NCBI GenBank assembly: GCA_036936605.1
Contig: JAUPFV010000002.1
Span: 214,884,029-214,948,028, forward strand
DNA: 64,000 bases
Direction of reading: 5' to 3'
From: Limnanthes douglasii subsp. nivea
Lineage: Eukaryota; Streptophyta; Magnoliopsida; Brassicales; Limnanthaceae
In this document: in pieces, positions 25,094 to 36,233 of the stretch
Position numbering within the stretch: position 1 is the first letter of the stretch
How the letters are laid out: the number at the start of each line of letters is the position of its first letter
Position numbers and translations under genes: made by a program
Notes under the pieces: generated by a model
The model's database searches: none
What the model was told of the DNA's origin: nothing
What the model saw: the letters and a program-made list of their open reading frames with translations, nothing else

Positions 25094-27511
25094 ATGTCTA
25101 AACCAAGAGTGTGCATTTTCAAATTCGGTACGGAAACCGGTATTGTTCCGCTGTCCGAATTTGAAAACTTCGAGTCATTCCAAGTGTACGTTGAGCAAAC
25201 ATGGCAAAGGCTGGTTAGAGGAAACTATAACATTACGTACTCTTGCGGTGCTCAGAATAATTGTATTTTCAATAAGGAGACCGATTTCATTGGGTTGGAA
25301 TGTTACCTCGATGTTGAGCGTTTGAAGAGCGTGTCATTTCTTATCGAAGAGTATGTTGCTGATAAAGGCTCCTCCATTAAACGTAAACAACCTGTTCAAC
25401 TGTTCGAAAAATCCTCTCACATGCAACGAACCAGCGGTGAAAGCAGTACCTGTTTGGCCATTACAACCCCCAAAAAAGGACATCTAGCTACAGCGGCATG
25501 GGCAGAATCTATCATCGGTGTTGGACAGTCATTTCAAGACGGTGCTCAAGGTCTTAGGTTATCCTTATCCCGTTATGCATTAGAGAACGGTTTTGCGTTC
25601 AGGTACATGCACAATACATTTAACAAGATCACCGTTTATTGCGTAAACAAAGATTCGGATGGCTGCCAATGGAGGCTTTACGCTTCTGTGGATTCAAAGA
25701 CCGGTTTGATGACAATTAAAAGATTTTTCAGTACCCACACGTGCAGTCCCGTATTCACAAAGAAGAAAAGCAGGCATCTGTCGTCCGATTTGATTGCTGA
25801 TGAAATTCACGATTCTCTACGGAACATCCATTCTTTAACAGCTAAGACTATACAGTCCACCATCAAGCAAGACTACGGTTTAGACGTTTCATATCGTCTA
25901 TCTTGGAGTGCGTTGGAGAAGGCCCGTCGCCTTGTATTTGGAGATAGCAATACCTCTTTCTCATTGCTAAAACCATACTTCAAGAGGCTAAAGAGTCGTG
26001 ACATCACTACGGACTGTCATCTGGATTTGGCTCCCGGCAATGTTTTCCGTCGCTGTTTTATAGCGTTTGGGGCGTGTCTTCAGGGTTTCCATTCGTGCCG
26101 CCCTCTACTGTACGTTGACGGAACGCACCTAAATGGGAAGCATGGTGGCGTGTTGCTTTCAGCAGTGGCAAAGGATGGAAACAACGGTCAGTACATGTTT
26201 TAATATACATTTATTCTGATAAATATGTTTGCAGATTAATAAGACTATTTGATAGTTAGGATTACATACTCTGGTAGTTTAGTTATTACTGATTGCTAGA
26301 TTTGGAGACTCAGTCTGATAGATTAGAATGCGAATTTTCTGATAGTTTGGAATACATACTCTGGTATTTTAGTTACATGGATTGTTCTTTGTTTACTATT
26401 ACACAGTCGAACTCAACGTCGTTCTGTTACTGTCGTTCTGTTTTTAAGATACATTTTTCCCACCGCAGGTCTTTTCCCCGTAGCTTTTGGTATATTTGGT
26501 AGTGAAGACTCGGACAACTGGTTTTGGTTTTTGGAAAAATTAAAACCTCATCTGTTAGGGCGCCAAATAACTTTCATTTCAGACCGCCATGCTGGTATTA
26601 TTAGCGCTGTCGCAACTCTTTATCCGATTGACTTCCACGCTTATTGCATCTTCCATCTTATCCAGAACTTGAATAAAGCTCTTGAACACACTAACAGAGT
26701 CTACAAACAAGATATGCTAGTGATGTTTAAGAGTTGTGCTTATGCCCCTACCGTGGATCTTTTTAATGAACGTTATGCTCAGTTCTTGCGACTAGGCGGT
26801 AACCGTATTGAAAACTTCGTAAGGAATCTGGCCCATGAAAAATGGGCTCAGGCATATGTGAAAGGCAAACGGTATGGGGCGATGGCATCAACTACTGTTG
26901 AGTCGTTCAATGGCCAGATTAAAAAGTTGTGCCATCTGCCTATAGTCGAATTAATCGATCGGATCAGAGCTCTCTTGATGACTCAAATGTCTCGACGTTT
27001 AGGAGAAGGCCAAAGTTGGAAGACAAATTTGTGCCCCGAGTTTGACAAAATGTTCAAAGAGAATGTACAATCCAGTCGGACATGGTTAGTTCGCAAGTCT
27101 TCGGCCGCATATTTTGAGGTTTTATCGGACCCAGTCATGGTGGTCAACATACTGGATTTCAAATGCACATGCGGTTCGTGGCAGCAAGAATGTTTCCCTT
27201 GCGCTCATGCGCTGGCTGCAATTGCATCTATAAACGAGGATCCTATGACGTTGGTCGAGCCGTTCTTCACTACCCAAAATTACCTGTCCAGCTATTCATT
27301 TAACATACCGGCTATAACTGAGTTTGGTGAATCCAGTAGCGCAGATTGTGATGGAGAGCCCTTGGTGCTGCCCCCTAACGTTAAAAGACGACCCGGGCGT
27401 CCGAGGAAGAAGCGTATTCCATCAAGAGGCGAAGTTTCCAGCAGCCAGTCCCGTTGTGGTCGATGTTTAAAATCGGGGCATAATAGGAGGTCATGTGATG
27501 CTCCGTTCTAA
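25094..27511 (+). CDS. MuDR-type (MULE) transposase
   Basis: Two exons, 25094-26186 and 26469-27511, with GT-AG splice sites; the codon for Gly365 is split. The product is 711 aa. It would cut and move the element by a DDE mechanism in the nucleus. Order: N-terminal domain (1-85), linker, Cys/His-containing Mutator DNA-binding region (about 155-225, ending THTC), then the catalytic core. The first Asp is in YVDGTHLNGKHGG (D342), the second in ISDRHAG (D403), the Glu in TTVESFNGQ (E509). A SWIM finger follows (C597, C599, C609, H611), then an AT-hook (RRPGRPRKK, 671-679) and a C-terminal CCHC knuckle (694-707). All expected residues are present and no stop or frameshift interrupts it, so it may be functional. 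The intron shares its word repeats with other noncoding DNA of the element. The start is the first ATG after the 5' UTR intron. Confidence 0.92.
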
Positions 27512-28760
27512 ACAATATTTACCTACTTTTTTGTAACATTTTACATTTCAAAGATAAGCACTCCTTATCTTTCCACTTATGTTTCGCACACTTGTAACAT
27601 TTACATGTTCCATGTCAGTTTCTTTCTGTCTGCGATATCTATTCGAGTATACATTGCTATCTTTGAGAATATATTCTGGTAGATACTCTATTCAACATTT
27701 ATAGCTTTGTGCTATTTTATCTAACAGATACAATCAAAGTATGTTTTTTGTTTCGGTACACATTCATCTGATGCTTTACTTACATTTGTATACATGTACT
27801 TCAAATCTTCCATGCCATATTCATCTCATAGATAATCACTTCTTGTATCTCCACTTATGTTTTGTACCCTTATAGAATTGGCTCGAACCATATCTGTTCG
27901 AAATATACTCTGATATCTTTCTCTGTATACATTGCTAGCTATGCTGCTACCATCTGATATCCACTCTATTCAACGTTGATAGTTTCTGGGTTTTGCATCT
28001 AACAGATACATCAAGACGTGTTTTCTGTTTTGGTTTACATCCATCTGATATTTTACTTACATTTGTTATAGATGTACTCAAAATCATTCATGCCTGATTC
28101 ATCTCAAATATAAGCAATTTTTGTGTCTCAACATATGCTTTGTCCCCTAAAAGAATTGACACGGTCCATATCTGTTTGTTACATATTCTGATATCTATCC
28201 ATGTATACATTGCTATTTATGTTTCAACCCTCTGATATCAAATATATTAACCATTGATAGTTTCTGGATTATGCATCTGACAGATACATCAAGATATGTT
28301 TTCTGTTTTGGTTTAGATCCATCTGATACCTTACTTACATTTGTTATATGTGTACTTAAAATCATTCATGCCTGATTCATCTAAAAGATAAACACTTCTT
28401 GTATCTCGACTTATGTTTTGTACCCTTATAGAAATGACAAGTTCCATATATGTTTGTTACATACTCTGGTATCTATCCCTGTATACATTGCTATCTCTGA
28501 TGCAACCCTCTGATATCTACTATATTCAACATTGATAGTTTCTGGATTTCGCATCTGGCAGATACATCAACATGTGTTTTCTGTTTTGGTTTTAACATCT
28601 TTGCTTACATTTAACATCTTTGGTACCTATGCTGTTATACTCTGATGTCCACTCGATTCAACCTTGCTATCTATGTTTACATTGTTTGTTCTTTTAATGT
28701 TACCATACCTCCGATATCTTAGTGTTCATAGATTGCGATTCTGTGCAAAAACTGCAACTT
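27512..28760 (+). repeat. Tandem repeats of about 277 bp downstream of the transposase gene
   Basis: About 3.5-4 imperfect copies. A landmark 'tacttacatttgt(t)ata' occurs near 27778, 28056 and 28334; others are 'cttcttgtatctc.acttatg', 'acatactctgatatcta', 'tatacattgctat', 'ttgatagtttctgg' and 'tctgttttggttta'. The last copy decays after 28620. No ORF. The 3' UTR and polyadenylation site of the transposase gene presumably lie at the start of this block. Confidence 0.75.
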
Positions 28761-29017
28761 AAACTGCTACCTTCAACTGCACCTTGTAAAACTATACCTT
28801 ACCAGTTTGACTAGATAACGAAGGTAAAATACAACGAAACTTGTACATTAAAATCATGCAACAGTCCAAACAACCCTAAATCATCCAACCCTGTCAAAAA
28901 ACAACACTACTGCACAGGGTTGGGGCAAGTTACAGTCCACAAAAAAGCATAAACATACGTTAAAAACAACAAAATAAAAACCAACATGGCCATGAAACTA
29001 CATCTAAATGTTCTAAC

Positions 29018-29410
29018 CTAATCGGAGTCGTCTCCATCAGATACCTCGTCCTCTTCTTCTTCTTCTTCTTCTTCTTCATCTTCATCACCTTCTTCGTCGT
29101 CAGAGGCCTCGTCGTCTGCCTCTTCATCTTCATCGTCGTCTTCCTCATCCCAAAATGGGTTAACGCTCTTACACCTTTTCCTTTTTGGCAGCTTCTCATC
29201 GTCAGAAAGATAACAGTCGTCCATGAACCAAGAATCCCATGATCCATAAGGGTCTTCTTGGTCCTCAGACCAGACAGACCAATCATCTTCTTCGTCAGAG
29301 GAGTACTCCGACGTTGTCGTGCGCTTGTAGGCCTTCTCACATGAGTAGTAGTCAGAGGACCAGGCGTCCTCGCTGGACTGGTGTGGGGAGAAGGGTGATG
29401 AAGGAGCCAT
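29018..29410 (-). CDS. Small acidic protein of the Mutator-like element
   Basis: 130 aa, single exon, unrecognised. The N-terminus is Ser/Pro-rich (MAPSSPFSPHQSSEDAWSSD). The middle is acidic with aromatic residues (DDWSVWSEDQEDPYGSWDSW), with a short basic patch KLPKRKRCK at about residue 75 that could be a nuclear-localisation signal, then a long Asp/Glu run. There are no Cys pairs and no membrane segment. A good TATA box lies about 100 bp upstream (29507-29515). The gene sits between the two convergent genes and on the protease strand. It could be an element accessory protein, for example a histone- or DNA-binding mimic, or a captured host gene; neither is shown. A 197-codon frame overlapping it (28960-29553) is frame-shadow. 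Confidence 0.6.
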   Translation of the reverse strand: MAPSSPFSPHQSSEDAWSSDYYSCEKAYKRTTTSEYSSDEEDDWSVWSEDQEDPYGSWDSWFMDDCYLSDDEKLPKRKRCKSVNPFWDEEDDDEDEEADDEASDDEEGDEDEEEEEEEEEDEVSDGDDSD

Positions 29411-29506
29411 GGTTGGAGGAGCAGAGGTAAGAACTTAGGGTAGAGGTTCTGGGTTTTTTTTTCCTTTGCTGGTAGGTTTGTGAGTAATAGGTTGACATAT
29501 GACCCT

Positions 29507-29515
29507 CTATTTATA
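29507..29515 (-). promoter_or_regulatory. TATA box of the acidic-protein gene
   Basis: On the minus strand TATAAATAG, a canonical plant TATA box, about 97 bp upstream of the ATG at 29410. Confidence 0.65.
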
Positions 29516-29553
29516 GCAAAACCCAGCACCCAATGCTGAGTCCCCTTAAGCAA

Positions 29554-30215
29554 CCATATTTTCAGAAATCAACTTTAATGGCACACATACATTAAATGAA
29601 GGTAATCATTCTACTTCATCTACCCATTGTCTTTTCAAGTTCTATCAAACCAATGGTTTTAACACATTAATGTAGTAATGAGTAATGTGTGTGGTTATCA
29701 GTCCTTTCAACAAATTAATTGCATTTATCTACCAATAACCATGTTGTGCAGTCCATATATTTTTATTTTGTGCATCAATAACCTGTTATATGATATTTGC
29801 GAGTAATTTTGAATGGTAGATAAATTATATTAAAAATGTAAAACCTATCTGGTCTATCTATTTTTTCTGAAAGATATCTAAAACTATACTTTATGGTTCG
29901 TAACCAAAATGATTTTAAATTACGATATGTTTCGCACTACGAAATTTGCCTGCTTAACCCCAGATAGATCCTTCCTTAACCCCAGATAGACAATTTGGTG
30001 AACATTGATAGTTCTTCTTATATATGCATTATTGGTACTTTTTTAATACATCTCTTATATTTACCAATAGTAGATATATAACTACCACTAACAGTGCGAA
30101 TGGTAACAACATATCAAAATTTGTAGGATACAACACTGAATCCTGTAACAGTTATGTGAACTAGTTCATTTACATGTAATTTTTTGAACAGAGGCTCATT
30201 ATTAAGGTGGATTTT
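29554..30215. other. Noncoding DNA of the Mutator-like element
   Basis: AT-rich spacer between the acidic-protein gene and the duplicated transposase fragment. No gene is seen. The phrase 'ccttaaccccagatagac' is repeated near 29955 and 29973. Confidence 0.5.
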
Positions 30216-30480
30216 GTGAAAAGATTGTGGCGTGCTGCTTTCAACAGTGGCTAGAGATGGAAACAACGGTCACTAAAATTACGTTTCAAAATACATTTGG
30301 TCTGACAAATATGTATACATAGTTTGCCATTTAATAAGCCTGTCTGATAGTTTGTTTTACATACTCTGGTATTTAAAGTATTACTGCTTGCTAGCTTTAG
30401 GGACTCTATCAGATAGATTAAGTAACACAGATTGTTCTTTGATAACTTTTTCCCAGTCGACCGCAACAAGTTAAAAGTGC
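30216..30480 (+). pseudogene. Duplicated fragment of the transposase gene (exon 1 end plus intron start)
   Basis: The stretch 'gtggcgtgctgctttcaacagtggctagagatggaaacaacggtca' closely matches 26150-26190, and the following 'aatacatttggtctgacaaatatg', 'ctgatagtttg', 'tacatactctggtattt' and 'acagattgttctttgat' match the transposase intron at 26205-26410. It starts inside the codons for KHGGVLLSAVAKDGNNG and crosses the splice donor into the intron, so it was copied from DNA, not from spliced RNA. It lies just downstream of the stop of the Ulp1 gene and cannot encode anything by itself. Confidence 0.8.
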
Positions 30481-30576
30481 GTTTACATGTAAATTTTCGT
30501 CTACAAACATAAATCATAGATGTTTTGCACAATTCACCCAATGCTAATCAATGGATACCAAAATATAAAGTACATA

Positions 30577-33500
30577 CTACCACCGTTTGTTTGTGTTACG
30601 ATCATTCAAAAAATGTTTGAATATTTTAGCTCTTGTTTCTGCCGGCATTTCATCACCATATTTTCGTCCAACAAACCCTTCTGTAATTATGTCTTCTACG
30701 TATTTGCAAACGAAAACACCGCAGTCATAGCTGTCCCTCTTTTGCTGTGGGATGTTTAACATGGTCTTAATTTTGTACCCACCTTTAACATGCGGAATAT
30801 ATTTCTTCTTCATGCAATATGCCAGCTGCATTGATAGATACAGTAGCAGTCATTGATATACATTACTATACTGTTTGCTAGATATAATGTTCGGAATAGC
30901 TAGATATGCAATCAAAATAGTTTACTTGGAATTTAGATTCCTTACCAGAGCATCGACTGAGTTTCTTGTCTTATCTGGAATGAATTTGCTCCACGGCAGC
31001 ATTGGGTTGTAGCTTCTGGCAGCCCCATTCTCCATGTCTATGACCAGGAGCGTCCAGTGGTTCACGCCGTCCGTGTTTACAGTACATAGGGGGACGAATG
31101 CAACATATGTGTCGCGGGGCATTGTCTCAAAAACATTGTCCACAATGGCAGACATATCTCCCTTTTTAGCCAGTGTCCCCTGTAAATTTAAGACATTAAT
31201 TAGGGGAAGTAGATGTACCTAATATAAAACCAATAATCCTCTGGGAACTTACAGTTGCAATCCCAGTTATTTGGATGGCTGGGACATGAAATGAATACTT
31301 GTTATCAAACCCTTTCACAGGTACTTTGAAATCTGAATCCTTTAACAGCTTATATATCCAAGCATCTATCACCTATCAGACCACAATTACAATCCCAAGT
31401 CAGTTGAGGTTCCAACAGTTTATTGGTAGACGTATATAGACACGTTGCTAGACTAACAAGGAACATACGATACGACTAAAAAAAATAGATTTTTACCTTG
31501 AAGTCCAATTGATTTTCGTTAGGCAGTTCCATTATCTCTGTCACACTTACGGAAAGCCTGTACGAGAACTCTGTTGTTGGCAAGTACCACACTTCTGGAT
31601 CTTCTTGTTGTTCTACCTGTTTCAGTCTCACCACTTTCTCGTACTCACTTACATCGATCAGTTCCGTTGTCTTTGTCTGGAACGGCCAAGCTACAACTTC
31701 AGTTTGCTGTTGTTGAACCTGCGTCGGAGTAAGTAAGTTGAACCCAGGCATGTCATCAAAGGGTACCTAAAAATAAGCATCATAGTAAACTGTTAACAAT
31801 ACTTTTTAAATGTTTATCCAGAATACCAAATATCTACTTACCTCAACGTCCGTTTGTTCTTCCTCGATGGATTCGAGTGTACGTCTCTTCTCGTTTGAAG
31901 TTTCAACAGCCTTGTCAACTTCAGCATAAAATGATTGAGTGCAATCTACAAAGCTATCGTCAGCCAATGGCGTAACTGACTTGACAATAAGACCCTTCGA
32001 TGCTGTTTTTTGTTGTTCTGGTGTTGCGTACGAATATGGCTCAACCTGTGACACTTTTTCAATCTTCTCTGCCGATTGATCTCCTCTGTTGGAAATTTCT
32101 ATCAACTTTAATGGAGACACAGCTTGCGATAGCTGTTCGCACTTTGCTGCTGTTCCGGTGCCAGTGAATAGAACTAAGCTAGAGTGTCGTGTGTCTTCAG
32201 GCTCTGCTGTTTCGACTTCCTAAAAACATACGATTGGAAACTATTAATTGTTAGATTAACCATCAATCATGTATGATATTGAAATACAACTTTAACATCC
32301 ACTTACATTGTGAGAGACAGGTTCTGGAACCTGTAGTTCGGTCGCTGCTATCTCCAATAAAGTAGTCGCTACTACTATGTCATCTTCTCCTTTGTCCTCA
32401 CCTATCTCTGCCTTCTTTCCTTCATCGACGGTTTTTGGCGACTCCTCCAACTGTCGTTCCATTGTATTCGTTCCTTCATTGGATACTTCGTCCAACAAAT
32501 CATTTCTGTCCACCGCCAGCTGCTGTTGTTCAACCTCGTTGTTTCCAACACCAGGTCCCTGTGCAGGTACCAAAACTACATTCTGCGCACCGGCAGCATG
32601 AGTTAGGGGTGGTAATTCTTCTGCCACATCCCGTTTCCCATTACCAGCGTCGCAACCACTTGTTGTAGTCCCTTTCGGCTTCCATGACACATCAACAACA
32701 ACAACAGCATCCTGTGTAGTACTTTCTTCCAATGGTTCAACACGTGTTTCGGATTGAACCCCACCTCCGTCAACTTCTTCTTTGTCCTCCTCCGATTTGT
32801 CAACCTCCTGTCGTTCTTCTGTTTTATCCTCCCCATCAAAGCCCTCTTCTTCCGTTGATTTTTCTGTTTCAGCTACTACAGGCCTCCGAGTTCTTTTGTA
32901 CACCAGTGTTTCCTTAACCACCTTCTCACCAACGCGTGCATCTACTGTTTCAGTAACTTCCTCATCAACGCGGCAAAATGGCGTGGACAAGGTCAACATA
33001 AGTTGTTGATCCTCACCATCCATTATTTCACCTGCCAGCTTCAGCTTTTGTTTAAGGTCATCCAGATCTTTCTTCAAATTTTCAACCTGATTCAAACGAG
33101 CATACGAAATTGTTACATTATTTTTAACAATGATAGTTACATAATACTTCATTGATAGACATCTTCATTTTAACAAACATACAGATGTTATTAGTTATTA
33201 GAAAACATGCTAGCACTAACCTCTTCGTTTCTTTCATCAAGGCATGTTTTAAGCCTCTTGTTCTCAACTTTCAACCGGCGCAACCGGCTTCTTTTTTTCA
33301 GTTTTTTGTTGTCGCGCAGTACCGACTGCGACAACACTCAAAAACTAGGAATCATACTCGACCTACGTTTTTTCCGGTTCTTCAACCTCTCCCCTTTGAT
33401 TTTACCAACTCTTGCCTTCCTCTCCACAATGAACTCCCCCAACGTAACATCATCTTCAACCTCAATCATCGAACTTCTTATCTTCTTACTACCAGCTCCG

Positions 33501-35228
33501 TCATCTTCTTTCCTTATTGAACTTCTGTTCGCAACAGATTTCTTTCTTTTCCTACTCGTCTCTTCGCTTGGTTCACCAGCCCCTTCCCACCTTATCCTCG
33601 AATCATTTACTCCATAAACAAAACATTCTGATGCTGTAAACACCAACTCCCCGCCGACAACCTAGGAAATACAGTATAATATTCATTTAGCAGCAAAATA
33701 TCTTAATCATAACTGATATATGTATTATACTACTACGATATATCTACTATACCACAACATACCTCGTCGTCCCTGAGCTCACCGACCATCTGGATCATTT
33801 CAAATGTAGACTCCTTGCCCTCTAGCCCCCACCACTTGTAACATCTAGGTATTATGTAAGGCCTCGGTATGTCGACATTTATAGAAATATGTTCCATAAA
33901 AAACGGCTGCACAGAACATAACTAACCATTAAAAAAACATTATCCTAACAGACATGCTGATCATAACACACTATACTTACAAAAAGCAGAGCAACGCATC
34001 CGATAACTCTGGAAGGATGCCCGGCCTTAATACATTTGTCCAGCGATTTGTGAAGCTTATCCAAGATGGCTCCAGACCAGTCATAGTCGTTTATCTTTTC
34101 CAGATTCTCCACGTAGAAGATTGCTGTCCACCCGATTACATCGCCCGACACTGAAAAGAACAGTGTCGAGCATATGAAAAGTATCAGTAGCCTAGCCACA
34201 TCCCTCGCTTCATCCTCCCCTCCTTCTCTAACTGCTTTCTCGATTGCTTCCTACAAAACATCCAAAATCATAACAACAATACAGAAAGAACAATTAAAGG
34301 CATCCAAAACTAATAAGACATTAGATATATGATTGCATACATACCATAGTTGTTTGTAAACATACTCTGATATCTATACACGTTTACATTGCTATCTTAG
34401 CTGCTACCCTCTGATATCCAATCTATTCAAGGCCGATACTTTACAGATCTGCATACATCAGGCTTTGTTTTCTGTTTCATATTTAACATTACTTACATTT
34501 GTTACATACTCTGATATCTATCTCTGGCTAAATTGCTATCTATGCTAATACAGTCTGCTATTTAGTCCATTCCATCTTGCTATCTATCCACCATCTTATA
34601 AATTAGGTCTACATGTTCTGTTCTTTTAATGTTACAATATCTATGATATCTTAGTGTTCATAGATATTGCTGTTTATAGCAATCTTTTTATAGTGATGTG
34701 AAAATGTACCTGGATTTCATCAACCAACAAAGCATGCAGTACGAACTACAAAACAACTACATTCAAACATACTCTATTTACCTTTATTAGCGCGTTTGAA
34801 ACTGATTTGTCGTTCGTTGGCCCGCTTCTCCTCGTCCTTGGACTCAAGAAATATTTCTTCATCAAAGTCGAATCTAGCTCTGCTCCATCGGCGTACCGAG
34901 CGATAAATCCACCTGATTTGCTCATCGGCATCTCTTCGTTACCGTGTCTGAGTCCAAAAATCGCCTGAACGTCTTTCTTGGTCAGCCTTACCCGTTTTTG
35001 TCCAATCTTGAAAGCCTTCCATCTGACGTCGTATAAACCACATATCGCCTCTATCAGGTGGTGGAACTTTTTAAGCTTCAGAGTTTCGTTCCTCAAGTCG
35101 TACGAGGTTTTGAGGAATGTGTAGAAAGGTGCTCCGCGAGCAGCCTCGATGTGTTCGGCTTTGATTATATCACGTCTCAAGATATTGATTATGCCAACCA
35201 ATCCCGAGCGGTAGAATACTCCTGTCAT
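30577..35228 (-). CDS. Ulp1-type (C48) cysteine protease gene of the Mutator-like element, with one in-frame stop
   Basis: Eleven coding exons, all starting and ending in phase 0: 35228-34782, 34745-34710, 34250-33981, 33906-33763, 33661-33221, 33086-32307, 32219-31842, 31766-31497, 31372-31253, 31179-30946, 30825-30577 (1,122 codons plus stop). The N-terminal part (exons 1-4) is the helical region common in plant transposon Ulp1 proteins (KKDVQAIFGLRHG; GDVIGWTAIFYVENL). Exon 5 ends in a coiled-coil-like basic stretch. Exon 6 is a long Glu-rich low-complexity linker. Exons 10-11 form the protease: VNHWTLLVIDMENG (His1003) and QQKRDSYDCGVF (Cys1075). The usual Asp, 17 residues after the His, is Asn1020. 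TGA replaces codon 407 (33340-33338). The family removes SUMO-like proteins; the role in transposition is unknown. A 5' UTR intron (35803 to 35235) precedes the ATG. Confidence 0.85.
34320..34700. repeat. Repeat words in an intron of the Ulp1 gene
   Basis: The phrases 'catactctgatatctat', 'tttacattgctatctta', 'ctaccctctgatatcca' and 'gttctttta atgttac' match the tandem array at 27.5-28.7 kb. Two to three degenerate copies lie between exons 2 and 3 of the Ulp1 gene. Confidence 0.6.
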
Positions 35229-36233
35229 TTTAACCTGTCAACATTTACATAATAAGCAAGTTAGTAATTTACATTGTAACAAGGTGCAATAATACAAGCA
35301 GCCACTGCATTATGAACACATTGAAACTTATACTTATCGCAAAGACGTGATGTCTTACATGTAAACTACTATCAGACCCTGATAGTAATTACAATATACA
35401 TTGCTAGATGTATGACGATACCTACATACGCTCACAACATTTGGAACAGCATCCCTATAGGTGTTACACACGATCAAACACGTTAACGATTAAACCATGC
35501 CAGGTCCAAATCGATTGCTCTGACAGGTAAACTATATACTGATAGATGATAAAGCCCATATTGCTAGATATGGGGCAACCCTACGCAAAATCGAAAAGCT
35601 TAAAACAACAACCTCACAATGCTATCAACAACACCATACTCAGTACCAATACAACTACCATCGTCCTGTCGAGCAACAGTAAGAAATAAGCTTACTATTC
35701 CGTTCGAGCAACAGTAAGAAACAACCACTGTACCATATTAGACGTCTAACAGCCATCGACCGACAATGTAAAAGAACCTACACATCGAAACAGAGACAGA
35801 TACCTGGTTTGGTTCGAACGCGACTGTTCCGTTCGACGGAAACTTCGTTGCAGTTGGATGCTCGCCGGTGGTGGTTCCAAATGTCGAACCAGAGACAGAG
35901 ACAGTGGTTGCTTCAAAGGTTAGGTTACTTCTCGGCGGTGGTTCGCCGGTGCGTGTCAGTAATTTCGAAACGGAGATGAAAATAGTGGTTAGTCTTCGTC
36001 GGTGGTTCACCGGTGGGTTTCAGTACTACCGGAGGACGTTTCGACCTGGTCGCCGGTGATTCGCCGTGGTTGTCAGGAATATCGGAACAGAGGTGCAGAG
36101 GTGCGATTGATATCGCCGGTTACGAGAGTTTCAAAAATGTCTTTTGGTTTCGCTCTCGTAAAACGTGTTTCTCTCTCCACAAATTTAGAAATGTGAAAGT
36201 GGGGGGAATTGGAACCCAAAAGTCTGATTAGAA

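Noticed and set aside
28960..29553. 197-codon minus-strand frame across the acidic gene
   Set aside because: It is the +1 shadow of the acidic-protein frame: the GAA/GAT run reads as Lys/Arg/Met-rich nonsense, and it begins upstream of the TATA box.
32377..33617. Several plus-strand Ser/Pro-rich frames opposite the Ulp1 exons
   Set aside because: They are antisense shadows of the Glu-rich linker and charged exon 5. The minus-strand frame is supported by splice sites and domain content.
35738..36010. Upstream minus-strand frame that would splice in phase into the first Ulp1 coding exon
   Set aside because: The 69 codons up to 35804 join in phase, but the frame has no ATG (it begins at a GTG and meets a stop at 36022-36020). 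I treat it as 5' UTR.
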